Part shown: positions 1 through 11,182 of the stretch, piece by piece | How positions within the stretch are numbered: position 1 is the stretch's first letter | Layout of the letters: each line of letters opens with the position of its first letter | DNA from: Neoechinorhynchus agilis | Taxonomy: Eukaryota; Acanthocephala | Direction: 5' to 3' | Assembly: GCA_051530055.1 (NCBI GenBank) | Contig: CM121341.1 | Span: forward strand, 13,516,001 to 13,580,000 | DNA length: 64,000 nucleotides | The notes under the pieces: generated by a model | Databases searched by the model: none | What the model saw: the letters and a program-made list of their open reading frames with translations, nothing else | What the model was told of the DNA's origin: nothing | Translations under genes and position numbers: made by a program

Positions 1-1146
1 TGCAAAAGATCTGATTTTGTCAATATTCATTTCACTTATCCCGCAATCAACACTATGCTCATTTTTAGGCACGTCGGTATAACTCGAATCGTCAATCAAA
101 ACACAATCGTCTTCCTGTAATTCATCCCATTGATTAGGCGTAAATATTTCATTGCGTTTCCTTTGATAGCATCTAATTCCTAGCCCTTCCAGTACCAATC
201 GAATGTCGGCTTTCAATAAATTTGTTTTCTCCATCCAAGCACCCAATGCAGTGCGGATTGTTGTTCTAACGCTTCCGTTCGTAATAATGTTTTTACCTTC
301 AAACAGCTTCTTTAGTCGATCAAGTGCTTGTTGTTCAAATTGAGGCCGATGAGTAGCGATGTTTGACAAAGTTTTTATATAACGATTTACCTCGCACGAT
401 TTGTCCGATTTAATAGGTCCTAACAAAACATTGATTATTTGCTCGCTTTCCTGACGAAACACGGATGACTGAAGAAACACCCGATTATTCTCTGTGAATC
501 GGTTCTCAGTGGCATTTAGGTTTAGTTTTCGCATTTAAATATCATCGATGTGAAACGATTGCTATCCCCAAAACCTTTTGAATAGTTAACTCATAATGGA
601 GAGCCACACATTGAGAACAGCTTCTTTGACAATTTCTTCATCGCTAAGCGTGTGTACGAAAAGGATATTAACAAGAAGTCCTAACACCGCCGGCCGGTAT
701 TTCCCGTCCTTATACTCGAGGACGAAAAAGTCTTGAAGCTCATTTAAATGATTCCACATTTTCAAGATCGATTTGGGGTTCGTTTTATATTGTTCATTGC
801 TCCACGAGATCGAAATCGAATATAGTTCGGAGAAAGCACTACAGATAGCATCAACAACGGTCGTACATTTGTCACTGACCATAAAACTATAAAGCTCGAT
901 CGTGTTTGGTAGAAGATCATTGTTCACAATTGCTGCATCTTTCGCGAATAAAACTACAAATCTCCTAGTTTTAAAATCGTGGTCGCTATGAAATGCTAGT
1001 ACGTCGTTGAAGAATACTCCCATTAAATCCGGATTGCTGGTAAACAATATTCCTTTTATCGTAGCCAATATCATCTTTCTTTGTTCACCGTAAGATGCCA
1101 TCATAGCACCTAAAAGTTTGACCATTCTCGACTTGGATTCGTCCAT
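1..1146 (-). CDS. SYMPK: Symplekin (mRNA 3'-end processing scaffold), N-terminal part, runs off left edge
   Basis: Symplekin is the HEAT-repeat scaffold of the cleavage/polyadenylation machinery in the nucleus. Exon 1 runs from the ATG at 1146 to about 610 and encodes helical repeats (DVLAFHSDHDFKTRRFVVLF matches the family's first HEAT repeats). The second exon, from about 504 to the window edge, reads TLSNIATHRPQFEQQ and RKLNLNATENRF-like sequence, matching the conserved LGSLANIARQRP region of human symplekin. The two frames are joined by an intron that I place at about 505-609 (GTGTGG donor, CTGAG acceptor, phase 0); the acceptor is poor, so this junction is uncertain. A T-rich TTTTAG lies 2 nt before the ATG, which could be a splice-leader or 5' UTR intron acceptor. 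About 350 of an expected ~1,100 residues are present; the rest lies outside the window. Confidence 0.8.
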
Positions 1147-1789
1147 ATCTAAAACACCATTAGATGTAAAGCCAACTGCGAAGTTATTAAAAGATAATGG
1201 AAGTTTAAACAGAAAAGTAGCAAAGAATATTGCTAGTAAATTTTAGCTGTTCAATGGCGGGAACGTGTGAAGATTCAAGATTAAAAATACAAATTGTCTT
1301 TCTTATTTTAATGGATTTAAAAGGGGTCTCTAAATCACCGAGATCTGGGATATAAGAATATTATTACGATGTATAAAGGATTTTTATTTAACGACAATCT
1401 GAACCCTCGGAGTGAATTTTTAAGTTTATTTTTGAAATTGGAGACCAGCATTAAGATCTCAGAGACCACCTCTAATAGCATTAGTCGCTGAATAAAAAAT
1501 CGTATACATTATATGGACTGGGGTTCTTTTGAAAACCGTAACCAGAGCAAATAGAGCCGAAAATATAAATCAAGGAGGTCTAAAATGTTCCGTTAAAATA
1601 TTGTTCTGTTCATTTGAATGAAAAGCGTAAAGCGATTGTCCAGTCCTTTTGATTCTTTTGTTTTGAGACCGCCGTGATCGATTTATTTTCTGAAATTTAA
1701 GAAAAACCATTTAACCGATGGTAATTTTCAGATTAAAATTTAATCGAACTAATTGATTTTATTGATCTATGAAGCATCCGAAATTCGTG
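1147..1789. other. Intergenic, no gene seen
   Basis: AT-rich sequence upstream of symplekin. I see no conserved frame, RNA gene or recognised repeat; it presumably contains the symplekin promoter. Confidence 0.5.
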
Positions 1790-2165
1790 TGGCGATCACA
1801 CTGCCGATAATCGATTTCATCGGGTGTGAAGTTGGACGTTTGCGTTTCTTCCAGCTTTAGATTTGAAACGCATCCGGATCGCCATGCGTCCACAAAATCA
1901 GAATCCGGCGAGGACTTAGGGAGTTAGCCAAGTTGATGTCTATTGTTATGTTGGCGATTCTTGGTGTGAGAGTACTAACTCTAAAACCGCGGCGCTGGAC
2001 CTGGTCAAGCAATTGTCTAAGAAATTGAGACGAGTCACTGGCGATCCGAGGCAGGAGCATTCCTCCTACAGCAAAACATAGTCAACGGGGGAGGGAACGC
2101 TGCATCCACCAGGACGGCCGCTAAGTGATCCAGAGCGGTGGCGTGAATGCTTTTCGAGCTCTTTT
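1790..2165 (+). mobile_element. LINE-A 3' fragment
   Basis: In the + orientation a broken frame reads LVKQLSKKLRRVTGDPR, then an out-of-phase remnant of the QRGNAASV-type C-terminus, ending near TGATCCAGAGCGGTGG. This C-terminal block (helix, TGDPRS, QNISL, QRGNAA) is shared with the fuller LINE-A copies at 28690-29480 and 11776-12530. The copy is 5' truncated and frameshifted. Confidence 0.7.
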
Positions 2166-2965
2166 TATTGAGATCCGGGATGGAAAATGTTTGTGAATTC
2201 TACGTTATGTGCCTATTGTTGAACGTAATATTCCTATTATTAATAATCAAGAGAAAATCCTTCGGGGTGACAGAGTTGGAGATGTGGTGATATTGAATTC
2301 AGATATTTCGTGAGGTAGCCTCGATTTATCAGTTGTCCAAAAAGATATAAAATACATTATATACGAGATTATGATTACAACGTCTCAAACTTTCTATTAT
2401 TTTTCTAACATCTTAAGTATTTTTGTTGCCACTCATGATGTTACCTTCAAGTGAGAGCTTGTTTAGGTGATCCCTACGTTTTTTCGTTGCGTTTAAGGTT
2501 TTTCAACTCCTTTTTTTGCGTAAGTTAAAAACTCGAATTTCTTTATTCCCTGATTCTCGAATTGACCTTAAAGGTTAAATATAAAGACTTTTTTAACTAC
2601 TATTTTTGCATTAGTTAAAACCTAGAATTTCATTATTCCCTAATTCTTGAGTGGACCAAAGATTATTGATCTTTCGATATATAAAAAATGTAGGTTCAAT
2701 TGTTCAAAGGTCTAAAATAACCAAAAACTCATCAGGTTGTTTTGCTCTTAGTCTTTTTTACACTCATTGAGATTCTGTTTTGTCCGTTGAGCGAATTGCG
2801 TTACCTTTAAGAGTTTTGAACTCCTGTTTCGAAAATAATTCCTCAAAGCTTAACAATAACCGCCTTTAATTATTTTATACCAACCTTTTAAACTCTATAT
2901 GCGCAATACCGTGCTTTCTGTCCAAGTAATTTGTAAAATTGAATTTATATCAAACAATAACCAAA
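2166..2965. other. Intergenic, no gene seen
   Basis: AT-rich. Two loosely similar stretches (around 2490-2560 and 2580-2650, sharing TTAGTTAAAA and TTTCnTTATTCCCT) look like an old local duplication. Nothing coding is evident. Confidence 0.45.
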
Positions 2966-3130
2966 TCATATCAACATTCACACCACCGCTCGGGATCACT
3001 CAGCTGCCGTCCTGGTGTAACGGTCAAAAGGACGGATGCAGCGTTCCCTTCCCGTTGCACATTCAGACTTATGTTTTGTAGGAGGAATGCTCCTGTTCTC
3101 AAATCGCCAGTATTCCCTTTAGATTTTAAA
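2966..3130 (-). mobile_element. LINE-A 3' fragment, opposite orientation
   Basis: The complement encodes TGDLRTGAFLLQNISLNVQ followed by the family's GNAASV end; the + strand shows the recurrent ACACCACCGCTCnGGATCACT block. It lies 0.8 kb from an oppositely oriented fragment of the same family at 1790-2165. Confidence 0.75.
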
Positions 3131-3224
3131 CAAAAATGGAAAGCATTAAAAGCTCATCTCTATAACAACAGACCCGTCCGGCGGATGCAGTGGGAACTCA
3201 GATTTTTGAATTCATTACAAAAGC

Positions 3225-6200
3225 CGAAGCACTAGTCAACTCAAGGGTTCTCTCTCGTCAACTCAAAGCTTCTCTCTCGACAACTCAACGTTCTCTCTTT
3301 CGTCAACGTTCGGGCTCTCGACAACGTCCTCTCCCGTCAAACGTCAACGTTCAACGTTCTCTCTCGTCAATCGTCAAAGTTCAACGTTCTCCCTCTTTCG
3401 TCCGTCGCCCAACCACCAAGCTCGTCCCCTGTGACATGGACGATTGTCAGGTTAAAACGCAAATATTCGTCTCAAATTCTTGGGCAGTAGGCAGGAAATT
3501 CATTTGCGGTTTCTGTACTGCCGCCTTGCTCAAACCGTGTTCTCCGGTTTCCCCTCCTTCCCAATACTAACCACTCCCAAACCCCTAATCCCCACCCCCT
3601 TCCATCTTCAGTTTCCCCACCCCAAACCTTCTCTTCTCCCGCGCTCCTTAACAATCTTCTCTCTTCCTTAATTCCGTTCCTATCATCCCGCATACCCCTC
3701 TTCCCTCGTCCCTGCATTCTAAGTCTCACTCTGCTACACCATTAAAACCGAACCCCCCTTCCTCCTCGGCCTCATCTAAATCCCCCACCTCCTCTCTAGA
3801 GCCCCGTACTGCTAGAAAAAACCATAAACCCCTCCCATTCTTCTACGATTACGCTTCAACGTTAGCAACATCAAAACCTACCACCTTCTCTCCTGTACCT
3901 CGATTTTCCAGTAAAAAGCACACACCCCTACTATCCTCCAACGACTACATTAAGCATCCCTCGCCTCGTAAATTAACTCCTCCTAAACCCCTCTCATCCT
4001 TGCCTCCACTCATCTCTCATCTGCCTAAAACCACTAATCCGCACCCTGCTAAACCTGGAAATTTTCGCTTCGCCCCTCAGAAACGAAAAATACCTTGAAT
4101 GCGCACACTACTTCACCTCTTACCACCACCTCTTCAACTCCCAATATCCTCTTTCCCCCTCGAGTTCATCCCGCATGCACAGTTCCCACCCCTATGGTCC
4201 CTACACTCAAATCACCCCTCACTACAGTGCCCACCCACGAATCCATTACCCCCGAACTACCTCATCGCTCAACTCCCATCCTTATCTCTCTGCGCAGCTT
4301 AAACCCTCTCCGTCAGTGCCCACCCCTCATGTCCCCTCTAAACATCCCTTTCCAATAATCTTTTATTCTAACATCCGCAGCCTCCCCAAACTGGATGAGC
4401 TCCATATAGTTGCCTCTTCTTGCAACGCCGACATCCTTGTAATTACGGAAACATGGCTCTCACGCCATAGCAAATTATCTGCCTTCCTTCCAAACTTTCA
4501 AGCTTTTCACCTCACAAGGGACTTCCGGAACGGGGGAGGCATATCGATTTTCATCTGCGCCTCTCTCCCTTGCCATTGCTCTTCACCCTACCTTTCCATC
4601 TCCGACGATCTTGAATGGCTTCACATCCAACTTCATCTCCCCCTCCGCAATTACCAACGTGAGATCTCTATCTCTGGCCTTTATCGCCCTCCTTCCTCAA
4701 ACATCCAAACACACTTCAACAAATAGACCACCTATTTACTGACCTACTTTCCACTTCCTCAGATTACATCATATTGGGCGATTTCAACAAACTGCCGATC
4801 CCACCCTCGCTCTCTCATCTTTCCCAACTCGTTATTTTCCCCACACGCTTATCCTCCCGCCTTGATAGAATTTTCTCAAACGTCAGGCAATACTCGTGCA
4901 CTTGTTCCATCCTTCTCTCCCCCTCATCACCTCAAAAACGTTCCTTTTCCGACCCCTACGTATTCTGGTAAAAGCGTGATCATCATACCCACGCCTTTGC
5001 TGTATGTGTCAACTCCCTTATCACGCAAAACCGCTCTACCATCTTTGGCACCGACCCCTCGATTGCAATGGGCTCTTTGTTAAATCTAATAGAATCTGCG
5101 ATAAAGGCCTCCTTTCCTCGGAAAACAATACGAATCTCGAACCTCGACCCTCCATGGTTCTCGCCCTTTCTAAAAACCCTTCAAATGCAGGTCACCAAAG
5201 CTTTCCGGTCAAGCAATCCCGCTTATCCCTCCTTCCACTCCAAGCTGACCAAACGCATCCGTATAGCCCGCAAGGTATTCCTCTCATCTCGTCTCTCGTC
5301 CGTTCCCAATCTAAACTGGTGGCGTGAAATAAAAAATGTCACTGAAATCTTATCTCCCCCCCAATCCTCAACACCATGAATAAAAACCACTGTCCTCCCC
5401 AAACCTCCTCTCCATTGTCCCAACCTCCCTTCTCACTTTGGGACCCGTCCATTCATACATGCTCTTCCTTAGTTTCCCCTCTCGAAATCCTAGAGATCCT
5501 TAAACGCCTGCCCGCCATTCTTTCCCTAATTCGACTATCCCAAATTGGGCCATTCGTTTCATTATCATGGAACTTATGGATCCTCTAACGCGCATAACGA
5601 ACATTACCTTTCTATTAGGCTCTTTCCCACCGTGTCTTAAGGAAGCCCGTGTCGTCCCCCTACCCAAAAACAATAAACGGATTTCCCCCACATCCTTTCG
5701 GCCCATCTCTATCCTCTCACCTTTCTTTAAAATCTTAGAAAAATGTTTTAAAACCCGACTGCTACCCTTCTTCCTCAAAAACATCTCCCCTTTTCAATTC
5801 GCTTTCCGTCCTAATTACTCTTGTTCTGATGCCCTCCTCTGCATCTACCATACGCTTGCGCGCAGCTTAGATTCCAATCCAGCACCAACCGTCCGTCTCG
5901 TGCAACTTGATATTTCCAGGGCGTTTGAGTCGGTAGATCACTCCCTTCTCCTCCAAGCATGTGCTTCCTTCGGCCTCCCAACCTGGCAACGCGCTTGGAT
6001 TTCCTCTTTTCTCTCCAAACGCAAACAATATATCCAATGTGGAACTTCTTGCCCCTCTTCGCTGCCCATATTTAAAGGGGTCCCATAAGGCGCCGTACTT
6101 TCCCCTCTCCTTTTTGACATTTTTCTAAATGACATCCATCTCTCTATGCCGATGACCTCACAGTCATTACCATCGCATCTCCGTCCTCTCCAAAACCATG

Positions 6201-6990
6201 GACGAGCTCAACCATCTCATTTCATCGCTCTCCACCCTAAACCTCTCCCTAAATTTATCCAAATCTTTTGAGCTTGTCCCCCACATTTCCAAACGCAATC
6301 CTATCCCCGCGCCTCTCCTTCTCCCCATCTAGCGCTCCTCTTCTCTCCGAATACTGAGCCTGATTTTACAAGAAAACCTTAAATGGGATGCCCACATTTC
6401 ATTTACACTCTCTAAAACAAACCCTCGTCTTTACCTCCTCAAACTCCTCCGGCGTCTCGGCGTATCTCCTAAACACCTTGCCCACTTTTGTCTCTCTGCC
6501 ATCATCCCTATCCTTATATACGCCTTCCCCACTTTCCTCGCCCGATCCGCCAATGCTCTCCATTCCCTCGAAACTTTCCACAAGCGAGCCGCGAGAATAT
6601 GCGGGACTTCACTCCCTCCCCTCGACGCTCACCTCCATTCCATTTTCTCCAAAAACGCCCTTTGTCTTCTTCAACCCCCTCCACAATTTTCTTCCCACAT
6701 CTCTAAATGCTCTTCCCTCGTAAACACCTGGAACCCCAACCTTTTTCACCCCCACTCGCTCATACCACCCTCTACCAAAAATCTTTCTTCCCCAAGCCAA
6801 ATCTTTCCTTAACAACCGGAGAACAAGGAAAGACTCCCAATCGGTCATTCTCCTGTAAAACTCCTTCAAAGACAAGTCCCACCTCCCTGCCTCAACATCC
6901 GACATCCAGACTACTTCAGCAAAGATAGATGCTGGCAAGTGTATGGATCGTTCTTCTTAATTAATAAAACGTGTTTATATATAAGTAGCC
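3225..6990 (+). mobile_element. LINE-B: non-LTR retrotransposon with APE endonuclease and reverse transcriptase, near full length, decayed
   Basis: Domains in order on the + strand: a repetitive 5' region (3230-3415); a proline/serine-rich segment; an AP-type endonuclease from about 4345 (FYSNIRSLPKLDEL, ADILVITETWLS, GLYRPPSS, then GDFNKLP at 4774); a reverse transcriptase from about 5580 (LKEARVVPLPKN, SFRPISILSPFFKILEKC, QLDISRAFESVDHSLL, then GVP/QGAVLSPLLF near 6080). The C-terminal region extends to about 6950 and the element ends in AATAAAACGTGTTTATATAT. Frames are split by several stops and shifts, so this copy is not expected to be active. The architecture matches the jockey/CR1/L2 group of LINEs; the exact clade needs phylogeny. 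A second long copy is at 53310-57600 and a truncated one at 18900-20240. Confidence 0.85.
3230..3415 (+). repeat. Degenerate short tandem motif in LINE-B 5' region
   Basis: About ten imperfect occurrences of TCTCTCGTCAA / CAACGTTCTCTC follow each other with variable spacing just upstream of the LINE-B coding part. Repeated 5' motifs are known as promoter monomers in some LINEs; that role here is inference. Confidence 0.55.
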
Positions 6991-7780
6991 AAAACTGCGC
7001 CATTACTTAGTGGATATGAGGAGACGAAATAAGATATCTACTGGGATTGCTGCGGTTAGACTAGAGCTTCCGGGCGATCAATAGGTTTTACATCGAAGGA
7101 TGACAAAGACTGAGATCATTAATAAAAAAAATTGGATTATTTAAAAAATTCGAATGAAGAGAACACTCGATTGGTTGAAGAAGCGCTGTACAAGTTTCAT
7201 CAAAAAAGTGTTCGCATATCGAAAAGAATTAAGTATTGGGCCATGTTTGCTCAAAGCTGCAACTTTTTTTGTTTCTTCTTTAAGAGTATCGATTTGCAAT
7301 TTAAGTTGTTCTTGAAATATCATCTGCTGTCTTAGCATTTCATCCTCGCGTTTTAGATTTGGGTTTGACCGACTTATAAAACTTTGAAACTAATGTTTCA
7401 AATTAAGTAATCGCCTTCGTAATGCCTGGCTCATCAGGAGCAACGGATTTCTGTTCAGGTTTTACAAAGATGAAAAGTCGAAATGCAACTTAAGAAATTG
7501 AAAATGTCCTTAAAAAGAGTCATAGGACCCTTGACGGATTTTGAGTAAACTGTCTAATCAGAGTGAATGAGCATTATCTTTAAAATAGATTCAAAGAGGC
7601 ATTAGTCGGAAATCTACTACAAAAGCTCAAAGTATTCACGTTTCAACTCTTTAAAGTTGAAAATATCAACTCAATAAAATAAGTACGCATCATTCTCTTT
7701 TTAAAAAAATTGTAGCTCAACTTCAAGATCTTAAGAGGATTTATGTTAAAGTTCATGCATGGCAAACACGACAGCAAATC
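6991..7780. other. Intergenic, no gene seen
   Basis: AT-rich, with many short chance frames. I found no conserved protein motif or recognisable repeat. Confidence 0.5.
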
Positions 7781-7831
7781 ACTGATACTTTTTTTTAAGT
7801 TTTACTGGCAAGCCGCTATGTTATGATCATT

Positions 7832-7987
7832 CAATTTTTTTTAGACAATCCCTTTCTTGTCCGGCTTATTTATTTAGGCATAAAGCCAAACCAATTACAT
7901 CAGAGAAGTGATATTACCACATAGTCTCTAATGCACGGTTAAGAGTTTGTACATTCCTCCGGATCCTCAGATACCTCCGGTATTTTG
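7832..7987. repeat. Left inverted arm of the GNA1-bearing element
   Basis: Reverse complement of 8621-8775 with about two differences (one substitution, one single-base indel). It starts CAATTTTTTTTAGACAATCC and ends in the TATTTTG shared with the GNA1 junction. Confidence 0.9.
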
Positions 7988-8188
7988 CCTTTTCTTAAAA
8001 ATATTGAAGAACAGTTCGAACCAAAAGTCTTCGGCTCGAGCACCACGAATTTCTCACAAACATTCACATTTATCCGCGGAAATTTTCAATTGGTCTCAAG
8101 CTTATTTAATTTATCGGAAACTACTTATTTAATTTAAGGATAAGATGATCAATTATTAAGCGAAACGTAAACTGATCGAGACCTAAAT

Positions 8189-8628
8189 GACCCTCCGATA
8201 TAACTCGCGCAATCCTAAAATACGTTAGACTTATATCCTTAATTAGACCACCTTTTCTCTTTTTCTGGTCAAAATCTTAACACCAAGTGTTTCTGATTGG
8301 GTTCTGCTCTGAATCCAAACGAACCGTACAACTCCTGGAGATGGCCGAGACACTCGAGAGTTAGTTTGTAACATTTGCTCCTTTTCGCAAGACCGACTGC
8401 CATTTCGAGAAGACTGCGGGCTATTCCCTTTCGTCGATACTCGTAGTCAACAACAAGATCTTCAATGCGTCCCCGAAGAGCCAAGGAGCGGATAAATTTG
8501 TACTCAATAAAAAGTGTACACGTTCCCACTATTTTGTGATCCTTCTCAGGATCTTCGGCTACCATTAAAGAAACAAAATTCACTACTCAGAGGTGTAAGC
8601 GAATATCGATTTCTGCGATACAAAATAC
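8189..8628 (-). pseudogene. Captured copy of the GNA1 3' half (acetyl-CoA binding core)
   Basis: The frame 8269-8583 on the - strand encodes 104 residues identical to those at 10776-11090, including the GNAT acetyl-CoA loop YEYRRKGIARSLLE. The copy also contains the 47-nt intron-like segment and about 90 bp of 3' flank, and ends on one side in TATTTTG and on the other at GAGACCTAAATGACCC. It lacks the first exon and its own start, so it is not an independent enzyme gene. Retention of the intron-like segment shows that it was copied from DNA or unspliced RNA. Near identity means it is recent. Confidence 0.85.
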
Positions 8629-8775
8629 GGAGGTATCTGAGGATCCGGAGGAATGTACAAACTCTTAACCGTGCATTAGAGACTATGTGGTTATATCACT
8701 TCTCTGATGTAATTGGTTTGGCTTTATGCCTAAATAAATAAGCCGGACAAGAAAGGGATTGTCTAAAAAAAATTG
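8621..8775. repeat. Right inverted arm of the GNA1-bearing element
   Basis: Inverse of 7832-7987. Reads GGAGGTATCTGAGGATCC into the body and ends AAAAAAAATTG before the 12-bp flanking repeat. Confidence 0.9.
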
Positions 8776-8939
8776 ACTGATACTTTTGGTAAGCTCTAAG
8801 AATATTCATTGGTTTCGAGGGTAAGAAAAGCACTGGTATACATTTAAAAAAATAGGACCAACATAATATTTTGAAGGAGGTAACGTGAATGTCTCAAGAA
8901 TTCTGAAAATAATCCAATGTTTATTTCTGCCGGAAAAAT

Positions 8940-9030
8940 TAAAGGAATTTATTAAGTTTGATATTTCAGCACTTTGGTAAAGGCACAAGATTGTCCCAAA
9001 ATATCTTACTTAATAATTTAATTTAGTTTT
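8940..9030. repeat. Penelope-like terminal remnant, small foldback
   Basis: Contains GGTAAAGGCACAAGATTGT followed by an AAAATAT motif, flanked by inverse AAGTTTGATATTT / AAATATCTTACTT. The same block occurs at 35815-35950 and next to the Penelope-like coding fragment at 62890-62965. Fossil fragment only. Confidence 0.5.
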
Positions 9031-9690
9031 TCCGCAAGAAGCAAACACGAACAATTTAATCCTCAAACAAATGAGCAAATGTGGATATTTTTAAAGCAAC
9101 AACCTAAGAATCTTTAAAGTTTTCGGGTTGTGATAAGTCGATCTCAGTTTTATTAGATACCTTTACTAAGTTTTCTGCATTTTTTTTCTAATTCCTGAAC
9201 CAACGTGTTTGTTCAATAAGTTGATCCTAAGAAACGCAACAGTATAGTTCAATTCTATGCTCACTTTTAGAAAATTTGAATTGTAGTGATGATAATTGCG
9301 GGTAAACAGCATTTTTTTTAGATACGAACTTTCACTGCGAAAAGCTTCACAACTTTCTTGATTACAGTGGAACGTTGATTATCGGAGGCCTCGATCAACG
9401 GAAATTTATTTTTGTCAAAGGTCAAAAGTGCGATTCTCTATCCCTACTAAAAAGAAATTCTTGATTCGTTAAACCTCTGCTTTAGTAACTTAGTATATTA
9501 TTTGTTCTTTTATTATTTTTAGCTTGTCACGACCTCAAATTCGAAAAGGAAACTCAGTCTCTAACATAGAAACAAAAATTGAAATATCGTCCTGAGAAAG
9601 GAGAAAGTGGAACGTCTCTAGCACAGTTTTATAACGTTGGAAATTCAGCGCTTTCTTACAATCGGAGACCTCGCGGGGAGAAGGCGAAGG
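9031..9690. other. Intergenic, no gene seen
   Basis: AT-rich, no conserved frame found. It ends where a possible small two-exon gene begins. Confidence 0.45.
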
Positions 9691-9696
9691 TGTGTA

Positions 9697-9922
9697 ATGC
9701 CTAGAAGAAAAAAGTATTCATTTCCATTTAAATCACTTTCCCATGCGTATCAAGAACTATTCGAAAAGGTCTCGTATCCGAAAGGTGAATGTCCGTTAAT
9801 GTTTTTGACATACAAGAACGTATTTTGTTGTTTTCAATCTTCTCGCAGAACCAATCACAACGCAGCCCGCCGCCGGTCCAGGACGTGTACCTTGCCATTA
9901 TTTTGGACTTTGCACTTTTTAG
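9697..9922 (+). CDS. Possible small two-exon gene of unknown function
   Basis: From the ATG at 9697 the frame reads MPRRKKYSFPFKSLSHAYQ and reaches a GTGAAT donor at 9785. A good acceptor (TCTTCTCGCAG) ends at 9848, and the joined frame continues EPITTQPAAGPGRVPCHYFG to a stop at 9920-9922, giving 53 residues with a C-x5-C pair at the end. The 64-nt intron is in the local size range. I do not recognise the product; there is no signal peptide, so the neuropeptide-like ending is probably coincidence. It could be a chance frame. Confidence 0.25.
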
Positions 9923-10109
9923 CAAAGCAATGCAATTGATAATCAATTATCATTTAGAAGAATTTCAAGTATTTTCCTTGTACTTACTCGAAATATTTTA
10001 AAGTGAAAGCGAACTTGTAAATCCTAAAGCGGCAAAAATCAATGGTAACATTCTCGTATAAAACGCAAAATTAAAGATCAGTGTTTCCGACCTCGTTACA
10101 GACTTAAAA

Positions 10110-10400
10110 CAAGGATTTGATTCCTGAAAGACTACGAAACGGCACGGTTTCATAATGCAAAAGATCGCAATAACAAACTACGAAAACACGCACTAGCGCA
10201 ATCAGAAGCCTCACACCCAGACGAAAATCCTTATCTAACTCGATAGTTTTGTGATAATGCTAATAATTGATCTCCATAGTTTTAGGATAACGAAATTTGA
10301 AGACGTCTTTATTAACCAAGACGAGATTGAACACTTTAAGCGTCAGGTTAAAAACAAATGGCGAATCGACGACGTTCTGTTTTCCGTAAATGGATTTAAA
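10110..10400 (+). other. Coding-like fragments upstream of GNA1, unassigned
   Basis: Two stretches look protein-like: 10120-10240 (HNAKDRNNKLRKHALAQSEA) and 10280-10390 (FEDVFINQDEIEHFKRQVKN). They are separated by a 45-nt GTTTTG...TTTTAG segment, but joining them creates a TAG, so I cannot build a gene. This may be the 3' end of an unrecognised or decayed gene. Confidence 0.2.
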
Positions 10401-10500
10401 ACAAACGTCAACGCCACTCTCCACCTTTGGACGCTTCAAAAGTTTTTTGGTTTCTTTTTACAACTTCCTTTCTTGTACATCCTCCAGATCCGCAAATCCA

Positions 10501-11090
10501 ATGACTATTAATCGTGGAAATTCTAGTGACCCAGGCTACCTATTCGATCCGTTGATTCTCTGTCCATTTAGCCAAGACAAACTGACGACTATACTGTACA
10601 GGCCATTGCGACTGACGGATTTTGAACATGGCTACATGAATCTTCTTAGTCAATTAACAATCTGTGAGCCCCAAATTACAAAACTTCAATTCGAATCGCG
10701 ATTCCGAGAAATGCAAAGATGCACAGATTCGTATTTTGTATCGCAGAAATCGATATTCGCTTACACCTCTGAGTAGTGAATTTTGTTTCTTTAATGGTAG
10801 CCGAAGATCCTGAGAAGGATCACAAAATAGTGGGAACGTGTACACTTTTTATTGAGTACAAATTTATCCGCTCCTTGGCTCTTCGGGGACGCATTGAAGA
10901 TCTTGTTGTTGACTACGAGTATCGACGAAAGGGAATAGCCCGCAGTCTTCTCGAAATGGCAGTCGGTCTTGCGAAAAGGAGCAAATGTTACAAACTAACT
11001 CTCGAGTGTCTCGGCCATCTCCAGGAGTTGTACGGTTCGTTTGGATTCAGAGCAGAACCCAATCAGAAACACTTGGTGTTAAGATTTTGA
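10501..11090 (+). CDS. GNA1: Glucosamine-6-phosphate N-acetyltransferase
   Basis: Acetylates glucosamine 6-phosphate with acetyl-CoA, a cytosolic step towards UDP-GlcNAc, used for chitin, N-glycans and GPI anchors. From the ATG at 10501: YLFDPLILCPFSQDKL, then LRPL-like RPLRLTDFEHGYMNLLSQLT (conserved family N-terminus), then after the interruption KIVGTCTLFIEYKFI, GRIEDLVVDYEYRRKGIA (acetyl-CoA loop) and CYKLTLEC, with the C-terminal YGSFGFR. Removing 47 nt between the two ATTTTGT repeats (10733-10739 and 10780-10786) yields an open frame of 180 residues aligned through D-S-Y-F-V-S-L-M-V-A-E-D; human GNA1 has 184. No GT-AG pair gives an open frame, so the intron appears non-canonical. An upstream ATG at 10390 is in frame but precedes the conserved start. 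Confidence 0.85.
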
Positions 11091-11182
11091 CCAGAAAAAG
11101 AGAAAAGGTGGTCTAATTAAGGATATAAGTCTAACGTATTTTAGGATTGCGCGAGTTATTTCGGAGGGTCATTTAGGTCTCA

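Larger units (their letters stand above)
7793..8775. mobile_element. Foldback element with 155-bp inverted ends carrying a captured GNA1 gene segment
   Basis: The outer arms 7832-7987 and 8621-8775 are inverted copies differing at about two positions. Between them lie 200 bp of unrecognised DNA and then 8189-8628, a nearly perfect inverse copy of the GNA1 3' half. A 12-bp direct repeat, ACTGATACTTTT, lies at 7781-7792 and 8776-8787, immediately outside the element, as expected of a target-site duplication. The left side carries an extra ~39 bp (7793-7831) beyond the inverted arm, while the right side ends with the arm. Inverted ends with a one-sided tail and ~12-bp flanking repeats resemble known Penelope-like architecture; a DNA-transposon origin is the alternative. 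The arm sequence is related to the SINE-like repeats at 13216-13440 and 44120-44630. Confidence 0.75.

Noticed and set aside
8269-8583. An independent acetyltransferase gene on the - strand
   Set aside because: It is the captured 3' half of GNA1, lacks the first exon and uses GTG only by chance as a first codon.
9849-9922. Allatostatin-C-like peptide ending
   Set aside because: Only the C-x5-C spacing is similar; there is no signal peptide or processing site.
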